This document shows positions 46,851 through 58,739 of a stretch of 64,000 bases of DNA, in pieces (the stretch's first letter is position 1; the number at the start of each line of letters is the position of its first letter). The notes beneath the pieces were generated by a model, which worked only from the letters and a program-made list of their open reading frames with translations, did no database searches and had not been told where the DNA came from. A program made the position numbers and the translations under genes. This DNA comes from Delphinus delphis (taxonomy: Eukaryota; Chordata; Mammalia; Artiodactyla; Delphinidae), in contig NC_082689.1 in the NCBI RefSeq assembly GCF_949987515.2, forward strand, positions 65,967,746-66,031,745. The letters run 5' to 3'.

Positions 46851-47774
46851 CGTCATAGAAATTTGTACATCTTGGAAAGTCCCAGATGGTTGTGCTGATG
46901 ATAGCCTACAGGGGAAAAAAATCATAAGTAAACTTCATACAAGACAATGTCCAAGAGAGTCCATACTAAAAATAATCTATCTATGTTTTCACTCATAATA
47001 TTTTAAGCACAATGTAGAATTATGCTGAATCATTATTTTAAAAAAAATACCCACATATTTGTGGCTCTTCATCATGATACCAGCATCATTCCCCTTTTAA
47101 ATCAATAGCCTTTCAATTCTTTTAGTAGAAATTATTTCAATCTGTTTAGTCTTTGAGCCAAAACTCTCAATTTGACTTTGAGATCCTGAACTGGAGACTC
47201 CAGTTCCCACATAAGGCAAAATTGTTTTTAAAAGTTAAATCAAGGCAGTACATTTCAAACTAAAGTTGCTAAACCCTGGGTGACCATAAATTAAACAATT
47301 AACAAATCCAAAACATTTAAAGTTGGACTTAGTGAATCTGAACAATTTCACTAGTTACATTATATATTATAATTTTTTGAATTAAAATTTCAATCTCAAG
47401 TAATTTACATATCCTCATATTTGTTTTCCATTACTATTCCTTTACCTAGAGGTTTTTTTTTTCCCCTGACAATTATCATGGCATTTACATGAATCAGTGT
47501 GTAAAGGAATTGGCAATCACATTATACCATTATCTTATTTTGTGGAAGAGAAAATGTAAGCCCAGAAGTAACTCATAGGAGTGTAAGTTTCTTTGCATAG
47601 CGCCTTTTGAAACATAAGTATATGATAACTGGTAACTACTGTTATTAGAAGCTTGGCCCTCAGATTCCTAGTCCATTACTCTTACTTGCCCGGATTATTT
47701 CTCCATACTGTTTAAGGCATTAGACTTGTACTCTGCTCAAGACACTCTGCATATTGGTTTTTTCATGGTATTTA
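46851..47774. other. Non-coding stretch, no gene seen
   Basis: AT-rich; nothing is recognised. Confidence 0.5.
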
Positions 47775-47850
47775 ATGGATCTATTTATTCATTTAACAAA
47801 TATTTATTGAGTACCTACTAAGTGTCAGATACTGGTCTTGGCATTAATTT
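47775..47850 (-). mobile_element. L2 LINE 3' terminus, antisense
   Basis: 'atttaacaaatatttattga' and 'gtacctactaagtgtcagat' are the antisense L2 terminus. Confidence 0.7.
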
Positions 47851-47920
47851 GCATGTTAACAGAAATGATTAAACAGTGAGTATTATTTTAAATCCATATA
47901 AACGAGCATTTGTGGTTAGT

Positions 47921-47922
<2 letters not shown>

Positions 47923-47968
<46 letters not shown>
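47923..47968. repeat. (TG)23 microsatellite beside a G-rich tract
   Basis: Twenty-three uninterrupted TG units, then TTTTCCTGC and a G-rich stretch (47978-47992). Both parts are prone to non-B DNA structure. Confidence 0.97.
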
Positions 47969-47973
<5 letters not shown>

Positions 47974-47992
47974 CTGCGGGGGGCCGGGGGGA

Positions 47993-49680
47993 GAGAGAAT
48001 GTCTGTCTTCCTTCCTGTATAAAATGTTTGGTTTTCTATCTTAACTGCCATTTTATGCCAAGCATGTAGTATTAAAATAAGCTTGTTTCTGAGAAGCATG
48101 TCTACACTGAGTCTCCTGGATTTTATTTTATGATGAAATACTAATTTCCCCTTTATAAAACAAATTCTCTATTCCATAATTTTGAATAGGATGATACTTT
48201 CAACTGATTGCATTTAGGACATTAAACATTTCAGCATGACAATATTTTTCTCTGGGCCTGCAGCATTTTAATTTTATTATTAAGTAAGTAACTTTCATTA
48301 ATTTTAAGACTTTGCTTTCAGACGTAATGCTAATAGGTATGCCAGACACAGAAATATTGTTTTCCTTATTTAAATTATCCGTCTTCATCATAAAACTGAC
48401 AGTCAATTTTTAGTAATTTCTGATTTTTATATTTTTTCCTGTTCTTTTTTCACTCATGCAGCATTTTGGTCCTATTTGCTTGTTCTCTCTTTTTATAGGT
48501 CTCCCCTAGCTTCTCTTTTCAGTTATTATTTGGCTTTACTAGTCTTGCTGTCAATGCATTTCAGTCCTTGGATTCCAGATTGCTATTCTATATTCATCTG
48601 CTCTGTTCTGCTCTGTCAGTGAAAATTCTGGCTCTTTGCTTGGTGGGACATCAAAAATCTGATAGGCTTTGGCTCCTGCTTCATTTAGGGATGAGTAGTA
48701 CAAAACAAGAGATACAGATACTCCTTGGTTATACATTTAAGATTTCTCCCAAATTTCCCAAAGACTAACACTCTAGTCTCCATTTAAAAGCAAACAACAA
48801 AGAAAGTGGCAGAATATTTTTAAGAAGGAGGAGGGTGGTGTAGAATTTAGGTAGTGTTTAGCTACGGCTCTAAGGACAAATATTATCTAGTTGGTATGGT
48901 AATGCACATAAGTAGCTCCTGAACTTTTGGGGGGAAGAGGGGGAGAGCTTAAAAATTGCAGGTAAGTACTGATATTAAAATGTCATAAACATATTGATGC
49001 TTGCAATATGATGCTTCCTTGATGCTTGCAAAGTAACCATAATATACAAAACAAACAACTAACTAAAGTTTTAAATCCAATTCATGAGTGTAATATAAAA
49101 TAGTACTGTGGATGCTAAAACCAATGTCAGACTAGCTGAGTCCTAAAGCTACACCTGTTGATACTGTACTAACCAGTATTTCCAAACCTTAACTTTAGGT
49201 CACACATAACACTAATATACCAATAAATGGGAACCATAAGAGCATGTGTCAAAATACAGGAGGAAGGCCACAGGCAAACTTTATGGACAATCTGCCAACA
49301 TGTAATTAAGCATGCCACTAAAACATCTGCAGCTCTTTTCATATTTATATTCCTGTGAACATTGAAGATAGAGCCAAATAAATGAATAAGTTCATAGGAA
49401 AGTAGAAAGGTCATTTTAAGTCCTGGTTTCGAGTGTGTCAATGTTTGTTCAGAACAGCAGAAGGAAGACAAACAGAAAGGAATTAAATTTATTTTTGTCT
49501 TAGAAACAACGGCAAACCCCACCATCTCCCTAGAGTCTGCGTTCTCACCTTGCCAATAGATGTTGGGTTTAAGCACACCACCAGGAGAAGCAAGCCCTCT
49601 CTAGGAAACCACAGTGTCTTTTCAAACAAGGACAGCGGGTTTTTCTCTATTGTCGCTGCTTTCCCTCTCATCTGGGAATT
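47993..49680. other. Non-coding stretch, no gene seen
   Basis: No gene or named repeat is recognised. A 135-codon minus frame (49169-49576) has no motif. Confidence 0.5.
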
Positions 49681-50394
49681 GGTTTGCCTTTCGATAGCAA
49701 CTCAGGAAGGGGTGGTGCGCCCCAAATTCGCGAGGCTCTGCCAAATACCAGAGGCTCTTCTTTGGAAGAGGGAGGCTCCTCCTTTGGACGTGAGGCGCCC
49801 CTACCAGAGCGCTTGCTTGCAGAAACGGAAACCACTAGCTGCGCTGAAGTGAGTCAAGTGATGAAATCAAGACTGCATGGGAAGGAGGCTCACCCAATAG
49901 CTCACGAACCTAAGTGGTGACAGACGCTGCTGAACCCTGCTCGTGGAAACCCTACGAGCCAACCACTGCTGCCGTCATGAGGTGGTCCTCGGAGGCACGG
50001 GGCCCCCGGATCTCCGGGCAGCGCACCCCTTCATTTTGGCAAAACGCAGAGGAAGGGAAGTGTGTGTGAGGGAAATCTAGACTCTCTGGTTCCCTAAGGA
50101 CGCAGACCGTGTTCTGGTTACAAGGTGACCCCTACCACCAGGTCAGAGCAGGACTCCCCAGGGCAGACGGGCTGAGACTCGCCTCGCGCCGAGAACCAGC
50201 CTCGCCTCCCGCGGAGAGAGGAGCCGCGCAGCGGCCGCGCCCGGACAGGGACGGCGCCCTTGCCCCGCGCGCAGTCCTCGGTCCTCACCTGGAGCGCTCA
50301 GGTAGGGCTTGGGCGGGGCGGGAGGCTGGCGCGCACGCGCGGGACGGGGGCCTCGCCCCTGCCGACGTCGCAGGCTGGAGCTCACCTGGGAGAC

Positions 50395-50615
50395 TCTGAG
50401 AGGAAGCCGAGCCTCGGTTCGGCCTCTCCCTGGCAACGCCGGAGGCCCCGCGGGAAGGCAGGAGGCGGCGGCGGAGGAGGAGCTGGACTAATCGGCAACT
50501 GTAGCTACAGCCACCGGAGCCGCCGCCGCCGCCGCCACCTGCACCTGGCGCCCGGCCCACGTCCAGCGCCCGCCCGGCCGCCGCTTCCCGCCGCCTTGCC
50601 CTGCCCACCCGCCAG
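50395..50615 (+). other. Candidate first exon (5' UTR), ends at a splice donor
   Basis: The segment upstream of CCGCCAG|GTAACTCGG has the character of a 5' untranslated first exon: GC-rich, with (GGC)n- and (GCC)n-rich parts (50,463-50,478 and 50,518-50,538) and no in-frame coding signature I recognise. The donor at 50,615/50,616 is good. The transcription start is not defined by the sequence and could lie anywhere from about 50,100. If real, the downstream 13 kb is intron 1. I cannot name the gene. Confidence 0.5.
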
Positions 50616-50680
50616 GTAACTCGGCGGGCCGGCGCTCGGGTCGGGGCGGGGGACCCGTTGCCCCTGGGCAGCGTCGGAGG

Positions 50681-50708
50681 TGTGTGTGTGGGGGCGGGGG
50701 GGGGGCGG
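50681..50708 (+). other. G-rich tract, G-quadruplex candidate
   Basis: A GTGTGTGT run leads into G5-C-G10-C-GG on the plus strand, just downstream of the candidate exon 1 donor. Confidence 0.8.
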
Positions 50709-51200
50709 ACAGACGCGGGGGCTCACTTGGCGGAGAGACGAGGAAGGTCCCGGTGGCCGGTTTTAGATGGTCTCGAGAACGATGTTTCAGTTGGCCCTCG
50801 GGAGAGGCCGAAAGGGACTCCCGAGACCGGGGAGGAGGTGGCGCTCCGGGGGTTGCCCTGTCCTGCCTGTCACTCGCAGTGCCCCCTGTCGGTCTCTGTA
50901 AGGAGGCTTCAGAAGAGCCGGACCCGGGCCGAAGTCCTGGGGGCCCCGAGCTGGTCCCTGCGAGGGTGGCCTAGTGGGGGGTGGGAGGGGCAGGGCCGGG
51001 CGCGAGGCTGCGGGCTCCTCTCGGGCTCACAGGTTGCTGGTCTCCTGCCGCCCCGGTGCGGGGGCCGGAGGGGCGAACCCGCGACGAGAAGGGCACGGCT
51101 TGGCCCGGCAACTTTCCCAGCCGGACCCCAGACCGTCCTAGGCTGGAAACCGCGGCCGCCCGAGCCGTTCAAATGGTTTCCGAGTGGTTTGGAAGGCGCT

Positions 51201-53440
51201 CTGCGGTCGGGACGCGGACATCCTTCTCCCTCTCTCTCTCTCTCTCTTTTTTTTTTTTTTTCTGGTCTCTGTACTTTTCCGGGTGCGCTCCCTAAGCCAG
51301 AGCTGCGCCCACTTTCCGGTTTGATCGAGAAGTTATTTTCTTCGTGGCAGGAGGAAATCTAACTGCCACTCACCAACCGCACACCATCGCGTTGAAGGAC
51401 CTGTTGACTAAACGACCTGCCTATCGCGGCTTTGGTCTGCCTGTGGCATATGAGTCAAAGGTTCAAAAAAACTTTGTTTCAGGAACCTGCCACGTCTGAA
51501 CCTGGGTGTGCCAGGCCCAAATTCCTTTCCCTGCCTAATTAGGCTTTTCTGAAGCCTAAGAATTGAGGGTGAAACTGGTGCTTACCTTAGACTTTATTTC
51601 CTTTTCTTTCAAAGCCCATCAAAGCACTTCCTTCTCTCTCAAATATTCACCCAAACACCTCACTTCAAATTTATCAAATAACTATTTCTGTTTTTAGAAC
51701 TCCAAGGAGTTACCAATTTCTCTGGCTTCCAGAAAACCTTATTAAGTGAACATAACTTGCTGTAAAAGTTATACTACATAATGAAGACATTTAAATTCAA
51801 ATTGTATTGTTAAAAATTCATTTATTTGAGAATTTCTGGTTGTGGGAAAATCTGTTGCTTCTTTTACTGTATAAATTTTTCTTTGAGTTTCTGTCTAAAA
51901 TACATGAGGTTAAAGTCATACCCTACAAATAGACTTCTTTAAATTTAACTTTTAATATCTGAAGTCTAGCATACATATTAGTTAAAACATTCTGAAGAGT
52001 TTGTACCAAGCATCTTTCTTTTTGCAATGCTTTAACTAACATTTTTACATAGAAATTTTAATAATAAATGGCAATCTCACTGCCTATATTTGTTTAGTTC
52101 TATCTTTGCTAATTTTAAAAAATATATTTTAAATTGCACACTTAACATAAAATGCTGTAGGAAACACATATAGTTGTTTTTTTAAAAGGTGCAGTCAAAG
52201 TTAAAAAGTCAACCGCAGCACAAGAGGACATAATTATTTATGATACCTTTAACCAGTGCTTTCTGTTTTTCTTAAAAGAGCCTCACCTGTCCTCTTAATC
52301 GTGTCTCCATATGTGCTAAATACTATTTAAAAATTAGATGTAGGTATTGCTCTCTGAGTGTAGGGTATTAATTTAATCTTCACTGATTATTGGGCCAGAT
52401 GTTATTAGATTATCTTTACCCTTAATTTTAGGGAGAAATGTAACATATTTGCATTAGCTAGAGTAACAGGGTGTCTCAGTTAAACTATCTGTAAAATAGG
52501 AAAAATAATACTCCCCTAGATTAAGATAATGAGGACTTAAATCAGGAATCTCTTCTAGCCCTAGCATTCTTAGGATCCCCTTCTCACTTTGGATGTCTAG
52601 TCAACCCATCCAGTTTGTGATAACCTGAAGCTGAGAGAGAGATTCTAACTTCAGTTCATCCAGCAAGTTAGTGGTAGACATGGCATTATTATTTGAGTGG
52701 CTTGACTCACGACTCATGTTATCTGTACTTTTCACCACCTACATTCTCATTTATCATAAGATTTTTACCTTGTTGTGTCTCATATAGTTTGTAAGGCCTT
52801 TGTAATTACAGAATAGTCAATTGTTCTTTGTCCAGCTCTGATTTACCCTAACTTCTACTTGTCCAGATGATGCCTGACTCCAGGGAGATTGAGGCCATAA
52901 TTCTTCTCCTGTCATTGTGGATCACATGTGTATTGAAGATGCCATGTGGACTGAGATTTTTAATCCTTTCTTGGTATTTCAGAGCCACAGTTAATTTTTT
53001 GAGTCAACTCGGACAACATAATTTAGTCTTCTGATCTTTTATTATATTGGCTTAAAATATATTTTATGAGGCAGCAACCCAGGGTCATCCTTCCATTTGC
53101 AACACTCTAGATTTTTGGTTGGCAAGCACACTTCCTTAACATCAGTGTTTTTTAAACTGTTTTTTGTTTTGGACTGCAATCCTTAGAAATGCATTCTATT
53201 CCTCAACACAATACACTCAAGTATGTGTACATATAAATGAAACAAGGTTTACAAAACAATACTTAATCCTACAGCATGGATGTTCTCTATTATTTACTTT
53301 TAAAAAACGTTGGTCTTAAAACACTACATTGATTTTCATCGATTTTCTGACCACAATGGGCTGGAACCTACAATAAAAATAGCGGTATCCTATTGAATTT
53401 ACATTTTTTTTAAGGCTGATTTTTCTACCAGTTTACTGTG

Positions 53441-53444
<4 letters not shown>
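51201..53444. other. Non-coding stretch, probable intron 1
   Basis: (TC)n-T tract at 51,228-51,260. The sequence is AT-rich after 51,600. A donor-like AAG|GTAAGC is on the minus strand after 51,586. A diverged MIR-like block is at about 52,440-52,560 and a possible MER-like block at 53,140-53,400. No exon is recognised. Confidence 0.5.

Positions 53445-53483
<39 letters not shown>
53445..53483. repeat. (AC)19 microsatellite
   Basis: Nineteen uninterrupted AC units. Confidence 0.97.
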
Positions 53484-53484
<1 letters not shown>

Positions 53485-55369
53485 CCATGCATTCACAGAA
53501 TAGAAAATCAAACTGTACTTTTAAAAATACATAAAATTATACTATAATCCTTATTAAACATTTCTTGGAGGGCTTGAGACTCTAGGATCTGGTGCTAGAC
53601 TAAAACTCTCAAACATTAAGAACTGTGTGAAATCTTATTGTACATTATTGTATCTTAAATGGCTTCTCAGCATACTGTAGTATTTTGGGGATAGAAAAAA
53701 CTGAAAAGGTTTTTCTGAAGGGATTTTGATGGTAACTATTGAAGTTACCAAGTATAATCTTGATAATACCAAATATTATCAAGTGAAAGTTTGAGAGAGA
53801 AAAAATTCTGTCCAGCTCTATTATAAGTTCTAAATTTTATGGGTGAGTTATAATGCTGGGTGGAGTCTGAAAAAAATCATTAAACAGGCAAGTTTATTAC
53901 TTGGTTTGTAGTTTGTTAATATATATTTTGCTTTCACAATGAGACAAATATGAGACATATTGTGGGAATCATACCACTCACCCCCCAAAAAAGATTGAGA
54001 AATTAAGAAATTAGATCCCTAGGACCTGTAGGGATGTAGGCTTGGAAGCTCTGATTGGATGATTACGCCTTCCATAGAAGCTTTTAATTTTAACATGCCT
54101 TCAGATTCCTGGTAAAAGGAATTTTTCTCCAAAAGAAAATATTGATGTATTTAATATTTTGGAAATGATCAATGCCCAAATCATCTTCAGACATATTCAA
54201 TTTTCTGGTCCATAAAGTGTAAAAATACATTTGGTATGCCAGATCTTTTATGATTATAAAATTGAGAAGGAAGTATTTTCAATCACCTATCTAATTATGC
54301 ATCTAGTTAGTATCAGAATAATTAGTTTTATATGATTTGGGTAATCTTAACACAATTAATATACTGCCAATAGCAACAATTAATTCAAATCAATGCCAGC
54401 AAAGGCAAAAGACCAAAGTGCATTAACTTATGGCAAAGCAGAGACAAGTAGGGCTCTGAATTCTAGGTCATTAGTGACTACTGGCAATTAGATGAAGTCT
54501 CCTTCAGTCATTCTCTAGGTTGGGCTCATATTTTTTGGCACTAAATAGAGATTATTTTCCCAGCTACACTTTTTTCCCTATAATTGTTTCAAACTGCCCA
54601 AACTAGTTTGCTCATCTCATCTATCCCGTTGCCTGCTGGACATCTTTAAGATGTCATAATTACCTGAGATTTTACATTTGTAAACCAGAAACTCTATCGC
54701 ATCAAAACAGCAACAACCACAACAAAAAACAATGTTTTACTTCCTGTATTTTATTTATGAGTATTAGTACATTTACCGTTTCTTATCCACAATTCCAAAA
54801 CCAAAAAATCTCTGATAGCAAAAATTTTTTTGGTTAACTCAGTTTTCAGCAAAACTTGAATGCATTTGCTGTAAAACCTGCGAGAACTGTCAGGAAGCTA
54901 TTTATCATCTACTCTGCTTGGAGGATGTGTCTTACTGCAGAAATAGTTCTGTGTTTGATTACATGGTACCGTCCCAGGCCCTGCTGGGGGGTACACTGTT
55001 ATATTGGGCATGTAAACGATATCTCCTTTCTAACATCCAAAATATTCTGAATTTTGAAACACATTAGGCTCCTGGGATGTTGGAGAATGGGTAATGGATC
55101 TGTACTACCATCCAGGTATCATGCCAGAAATCCAGAGGTCATTTTTTACTCTTTTCTTAACTTCTACAACTATCAGATCACCGGATCTGCTCAAGGTTTT
55201 CCACCTATTTTCACAAATTCCTCTCCTACTTCTACTGCCCTAGTTCAGGGTTTCATCAACTTTTGACTTTGGTACCACGGTCACCTGCTACCTGATATCT
55301 CAGTGGATAGTATTAAGCTTGAATCCATCCTCAGCAGAACCCCTGAGGTGATGGATCTCTTTAAAAATG
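53484..55369. other. Non-coding stretch, no exon seen
   Basis: AT-rich. The last ~240 bp (from about 55,130) may already belong to the L2 at 55,370. Confidence 0.5.
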
Positions 55370-55830
55370 TAAACCTGAACTTCTCTCTCCTCTACTTCAA
55401 GTCATGTAGTGACTTTTCATAGCTCACAGAATAGAGAACCTATGGCCCTTAAAATGGTCCCACAGTATATGACCCTTGTTTAACTACGGATTTATACTCC
55501 GTAAACCAAAATTTTTTATTCCGGCAACAGATTTCGTTGTTTTTTTCTATTGTTGTTACTCTCCACCACTGAGAGCTCCTTTCCTCTTATCTTTATTTCT
55601 ATAACTTTTTCCGGTTCTTAAGAGTCAACTGAGGTCTCACCTCATTGAGGACACTGCACAACCCAACCAACATTCCTCCACATACACCTGAGCTGGGTGA
55701 GGTATCCTTTTATCATGTGACTTACATATGTGATATAATACAGTCTGCTTTTTCACCTGTGTACACACACACAACTTGTAGATTATTTGCGGAGCATGTA
55801 AAATTTCTCTTTCTTCTAAGACTATTGTAG
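55370..55830 (+). mobile_element. L2 LINE 3' region, sense
   Basis: 'agtcatgtagtgacttttca', 'cacagaatagagaacctatg' and 'caactgaggtctcacctcat' match the end of L2 ORF2 and the 3' UTR. Confidence 0.65.
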
Positions 55831-56269
55831 AGTAAAAATATTAGAGTAAAAGTGGCACAGGAAGGGGAGAGGCATTGGGCAGCAGTATATTTGCCTTTCT
55901 TATGGACAGCAACTGCAGAAACTGGGAAGTAGGAAACTTGTTTCACTGTACTTAATTAATTAGGCTGTTTAATTTAGGTTGCTGTTATTTCCATCTCATT
56001 CCTTTGTGATGTTATTTCTGCGCCTCTGTTCCAAGATCTGGATTTTACCATTTAGAAGTGAAAAGTTAACTTTGTGATTGAAATGTCTTACAGCTTTTAT
56101 TTGCAAATATTCTACAATTGAGTACATTAGTATTGGTGAGAAGTTTAGGAGGTCAGCTTTTACCTGAAGAATATAATTTAATTAGACTAGACCAAAAAAA
56201 AAAGGCAAAAGATTCCTTCCTAGGAGTCTCTCTTCTCCAAGTTCTGTCAGTTTTACCTCTTAATTAATA
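55831..56269. other. Non-coding stretch
   Basis: No gene or repeat is recognised. Confidence 0.5.
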
Positions 56270-56720
56270 TTTCTCAAATCCATTTACTTTTCTCTATTCC
56301 TAGCACTACCATCATCTTTTGCCTGGACTTTCGCAAGGTCCTCCCTGTTGCCTATATGAATCTTTCTAAGTGATTCTTCACACTGCACCCAGAGGGATCT
56401 TCTCAAAGTATTTGGTCTTGTTACCCCCTGCTTAACAGGATAAGTCAAACTCCTTAACGTGGCCTAAAGGCCTGGCATGATTTAGTTCCTGCCCAGAGCA
56501 CACCTCTCGCATCATCACTCTCTGTTCTAGTTCTATTAGCCATTTTTTTTATTGCCAAGTTCCTCCTGCCTCTAGGTCTCTGTAAGCGTCATTCTCCCTA
56601 CCTGGAGCTCTCTTTCCTCCCGTTTTGGCCAATCTAACTAAAATTTATCTTCAGATTCCAATTTAAGCTCTTACTATGACTGGAATTTTTCATGGGTCTT
56701 CTCCCTCTTCCAACTGTGGA
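56270..56720 (+). mobile_element. L2 LINE 3' region, sense
   Basis: 'cttttgcctggactttcgca', 'ctgcacccagagggatcttc' and 'tggcctaaaggcctggcatg' are diagnostic L2 ORF2-end blocks. Confidence 0.85.
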
Positions 56721-56934
56721 TTAAAGTGAAGATTGTAACCTAAAGAAATAAAGTCCTACTTAGTACCTGGGAGTATTAACTTAAAAAAAAAAAGAAGTTT
56801 CCTCACAAAAGGAGCAGAATTTAATATGTGGCTCATATGTTTAAAAAATAGATTTTAGTTATTAACACCTTTATATTTTTATCAAGTAACAGTAGTTAAT
56901 ACTTATTGTCTTAATAAGTATTAGTCCCTAGTTA
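56721..56934. other. Short AT-rich stretch
   Basis: It contains an imperfect inverted repeat around 56,895-56,935 (ACAGTAGTTAATACTTATTG and AATAAGTATTAGTCCC). Confidence 0.5.
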
Positions 56935-57155
56935 CTGTTTTACTACTGAGCAGTTATGTGCCAGGCATATTTTAAGCAACTTACATGAATTAATCATTTA
57001 ATTTTCAAAGCTGCTCTATGAGGTGCATATTATTTTTCCTCTACTTTAGAGATAGGAAAATTGAAAGAGTAAGTAATTTGCCTCTATCTACAAGGCTAGT
57101 GAAATGTCAGAGCCAAGATTCAAATCTAAGCAGTCTCATTCCAAAGCCTGTACTT
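56935..57155 (-). mobile_element. MIR SINE, antisense
   Basis: 'gttatgtgccaggcatattt', 'gctctatgaggtgcatatta' and 'tcagagccaagattcaaatc' are antisense MIR. Confidence 0.85.
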
Positions 57156-57179
57156 CCCCCTGACTTATATGTAAATAAA

Positions 57180-57480
57180 ATTAAGTAAGACTATTAAACA
57201 TTTTACAACAGCAACAGAAATCCACTCAACCCTCATCTCCCCCAGTCCTGCTGTGTAAAGGCAACCACTTTCACCTCTTTTAGATGTTTCTCTCCATATT
57301 TACCTTTTGAAATAATATGTTTATACTGCTATTTCTTAATGTATCAATATTTGACATTACCTACTGACTGTCCATTATGGTAGATAAATATTAAGCTTTT
57401 TCACACACATACCCTTTGCCCTCCCTTTCTTGACTTCCCAATAGATGTCGCAGTATAATTCTCACATTTCGTTTGCATTT
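57180..57480 (-). mobile_element. Old L1 (L1M-type) 3' part, antisense
   Basis: 'gcaacagaaatccactcaac', 'gtgtaaaggcaaccactttc' and 'ttgacttcccaatagatgtc' fit an antisense old L1 3' UTR. Confidence 0.5.
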
Positions 57481-57876
57481 TAGTATGTATTTATTATTGT
57501 GTAAATCTTGTTCACTGCTGAGCCAAGCACGTGTATTATGAACATGGTTCCTTACTTGTAGAATTTTTTAAAATCGTGGAGTTAATAATAAACTCACTTA
57601 AGAAAAGAGAATGTGCCTAGTTTTTCCATGTATGAATTTCTATTTCTATATAATCCAACCCTTTCTCAGTAAGATTTTTCCACATAATCAGACCTATCAG
57701 ATTTACGGGTCCCTTCCTGGAACTCTCTGTCCTCTTGTTTCTATTTGGACTATTGCTTTCTAGTCCTGTTCCACAGCAATTGTTTGGGATTTTTCTTTGC
57801 TGACATTTCTGACGGAGTTCGTATTTCTTAGATACATTGACTTCTGGAGTTTATTTACTCCCTAATATGTATGGAA
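57481..57876. other. Non-coding stretch
   Basis: AT-rich; no gene is recognised. Confidence 0.5.
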
Positions 57877-57929
57877 CCCCGCCCACCCCGCCCACCAACC
57901 TCCCCCCCCCCCCCGCCCCCCCGGCCCCA
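57877..57929 (-). other. C-rich tract, minus-strand G-quadruplex candidate
   Basis: C4, C4, then C13-G-C7-GG-C4 on the plus strand give at least four long G runs on the minus strand. The plus strand could form an i-motif. Confidence 0.85.
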
Positions 57930-58009
57930 GTAGCCCTTTTCCTTTCCTTGCTGCCCTCTGATTCACTGTTTTCCTCTCTGGAGGCAACCAATGCTTTTTT
58001 TTTTTTTTT

Positions 58010-58320
58010 TTTTTAAACAAAAACAATATATATTTTCTCTGTTTTTGAAATGCAAATAAATCTTGCTTTTTTTTTCATTTAATTATTGTGGAGTTAACAC
58101 CATATCAGCATATAAAGTTGCTTCTTTGTTTTTAACTTGGCATACTGTTCCATCATAGGACTCTATCATAATTTATTTATCTAGTTCCCTTTTGGTAGAG
58201 TTGTAGGCTGTTTCAACCTTTTGATATTAACAAAAAATGCTTTAATGTGCAAGCTTACACGTTGTCATTTCACTTGAGTACCAGCATATCAGTGGGATAA
58301 ATTTCTAGAAGTTATTCTCA
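58010..58320 (-). mobile_element. Old L1 (L1M-type) 3' part, antisense
   Basis: 'ttggcatactgttccatcat', 'tttggtagagttgtaggctg' and 'gataaatttctagaagttat' match an antisense old L1 3' UTR. A T20 tract lies just before it (57,995-58,014). Confidence 0.6.
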
Positions 58321-58739
58321 TACCTGATTGATACCTTGACGGAGACTGGAGTAGTGTGAGACCTTGCATGTTTGATAATTCTGCATCAAATGGGATAAGA
58401 GTAAAGGGTAAAAGAACACCTGGTAGTAAGTGGGCCCTTCTGGAGGACAATTAATAGTGCAGAGAGGGTTTCTAATGCAAATTGTTGTCTTTGAGCTTTT
58501 GACCATGACCTTTGTTTTTTCAGAAATGACTCATCTTTTTGAACTTTGTCATCACCTCCTTTAGTGTTCATGGCTTCTTGCTCCATTATTTTAGCTCCAG
58601 GTCTACCTCTGCAGATAATCCAGAGTAGAGAGCATGTCATTAGCTGGTCCTTTTCAACAAGTCAAGAACCCATATTTAACACACTTTATAATTTAACAGC
58701 ATCCCCAGCCTCCACACTGATTTATTTGTTGAGTTCAGC
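58321..58739. other. Non-coding stretch with minus-strand open frame
   Basis: A minus-strand frame of 84 codons (58,386-58,640) encodes a lysine- and glutamine-rich peptide that I do not recognise. See the rejected items for an exon-like reading of this interval. Confidence 0.4.

Larger units (their letters stand above)
49690..51200. promoter_or_regulatory. CpG island, probable promoter
   Basis: GC content and CpG frequency rise abruptly from about 49,690 and are highest at 50,150-51,190, in sharp contrast with the AT-rich flanks. GC boxes (GGGCGGGGCG at about 50,311; GGGGCGGGGG at about 50,643) and an NRF1-like GCGCACGCGC at about 50,331 are visible, with no TATA box, as in housekeeping or broadly expressed promoters. 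Donor-like sites exist on both strands: plus 50,301/50,302 (CTCAG|GTAGGG) and 50,615/50,616 (GCCAG|GTAACT), and minus after 50,289 and 50,386 (CAG|GTGAG). This fits a promoter with possible divergent transcription. The gene is not identified. Confidence 0.9.

Noticed and set aside
50143..50608. Overlapping ~100-codon minus-strand frames in the CpG island.
   Set aside because: Low-complexity R/P/G/A-rich peptides in several frames at once are composition artefacts.
50658..51362. 234-codon plus-strand frame in the CpG island.
   Set aside because: It starts downstream of the best donor, is rich in R, G and P, crosses the (TC)n-T tract and has no domain. Long frames are expected in GC-rich DNA.
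58324..58608. Exon-like interval on the minus strand: acceptor CTGCAG|AGG at 58,609/58,608 and donor CAG|GTATGA at 58,324/58,323, covering part of an 84-codon frame with a K/Q-rich peptide.
   Set aside because: The frame closes at 58,386, before the donor. The pyrimidine tract is weak and I recognise no protein. Such acceptor/donor pairs occur by chance.
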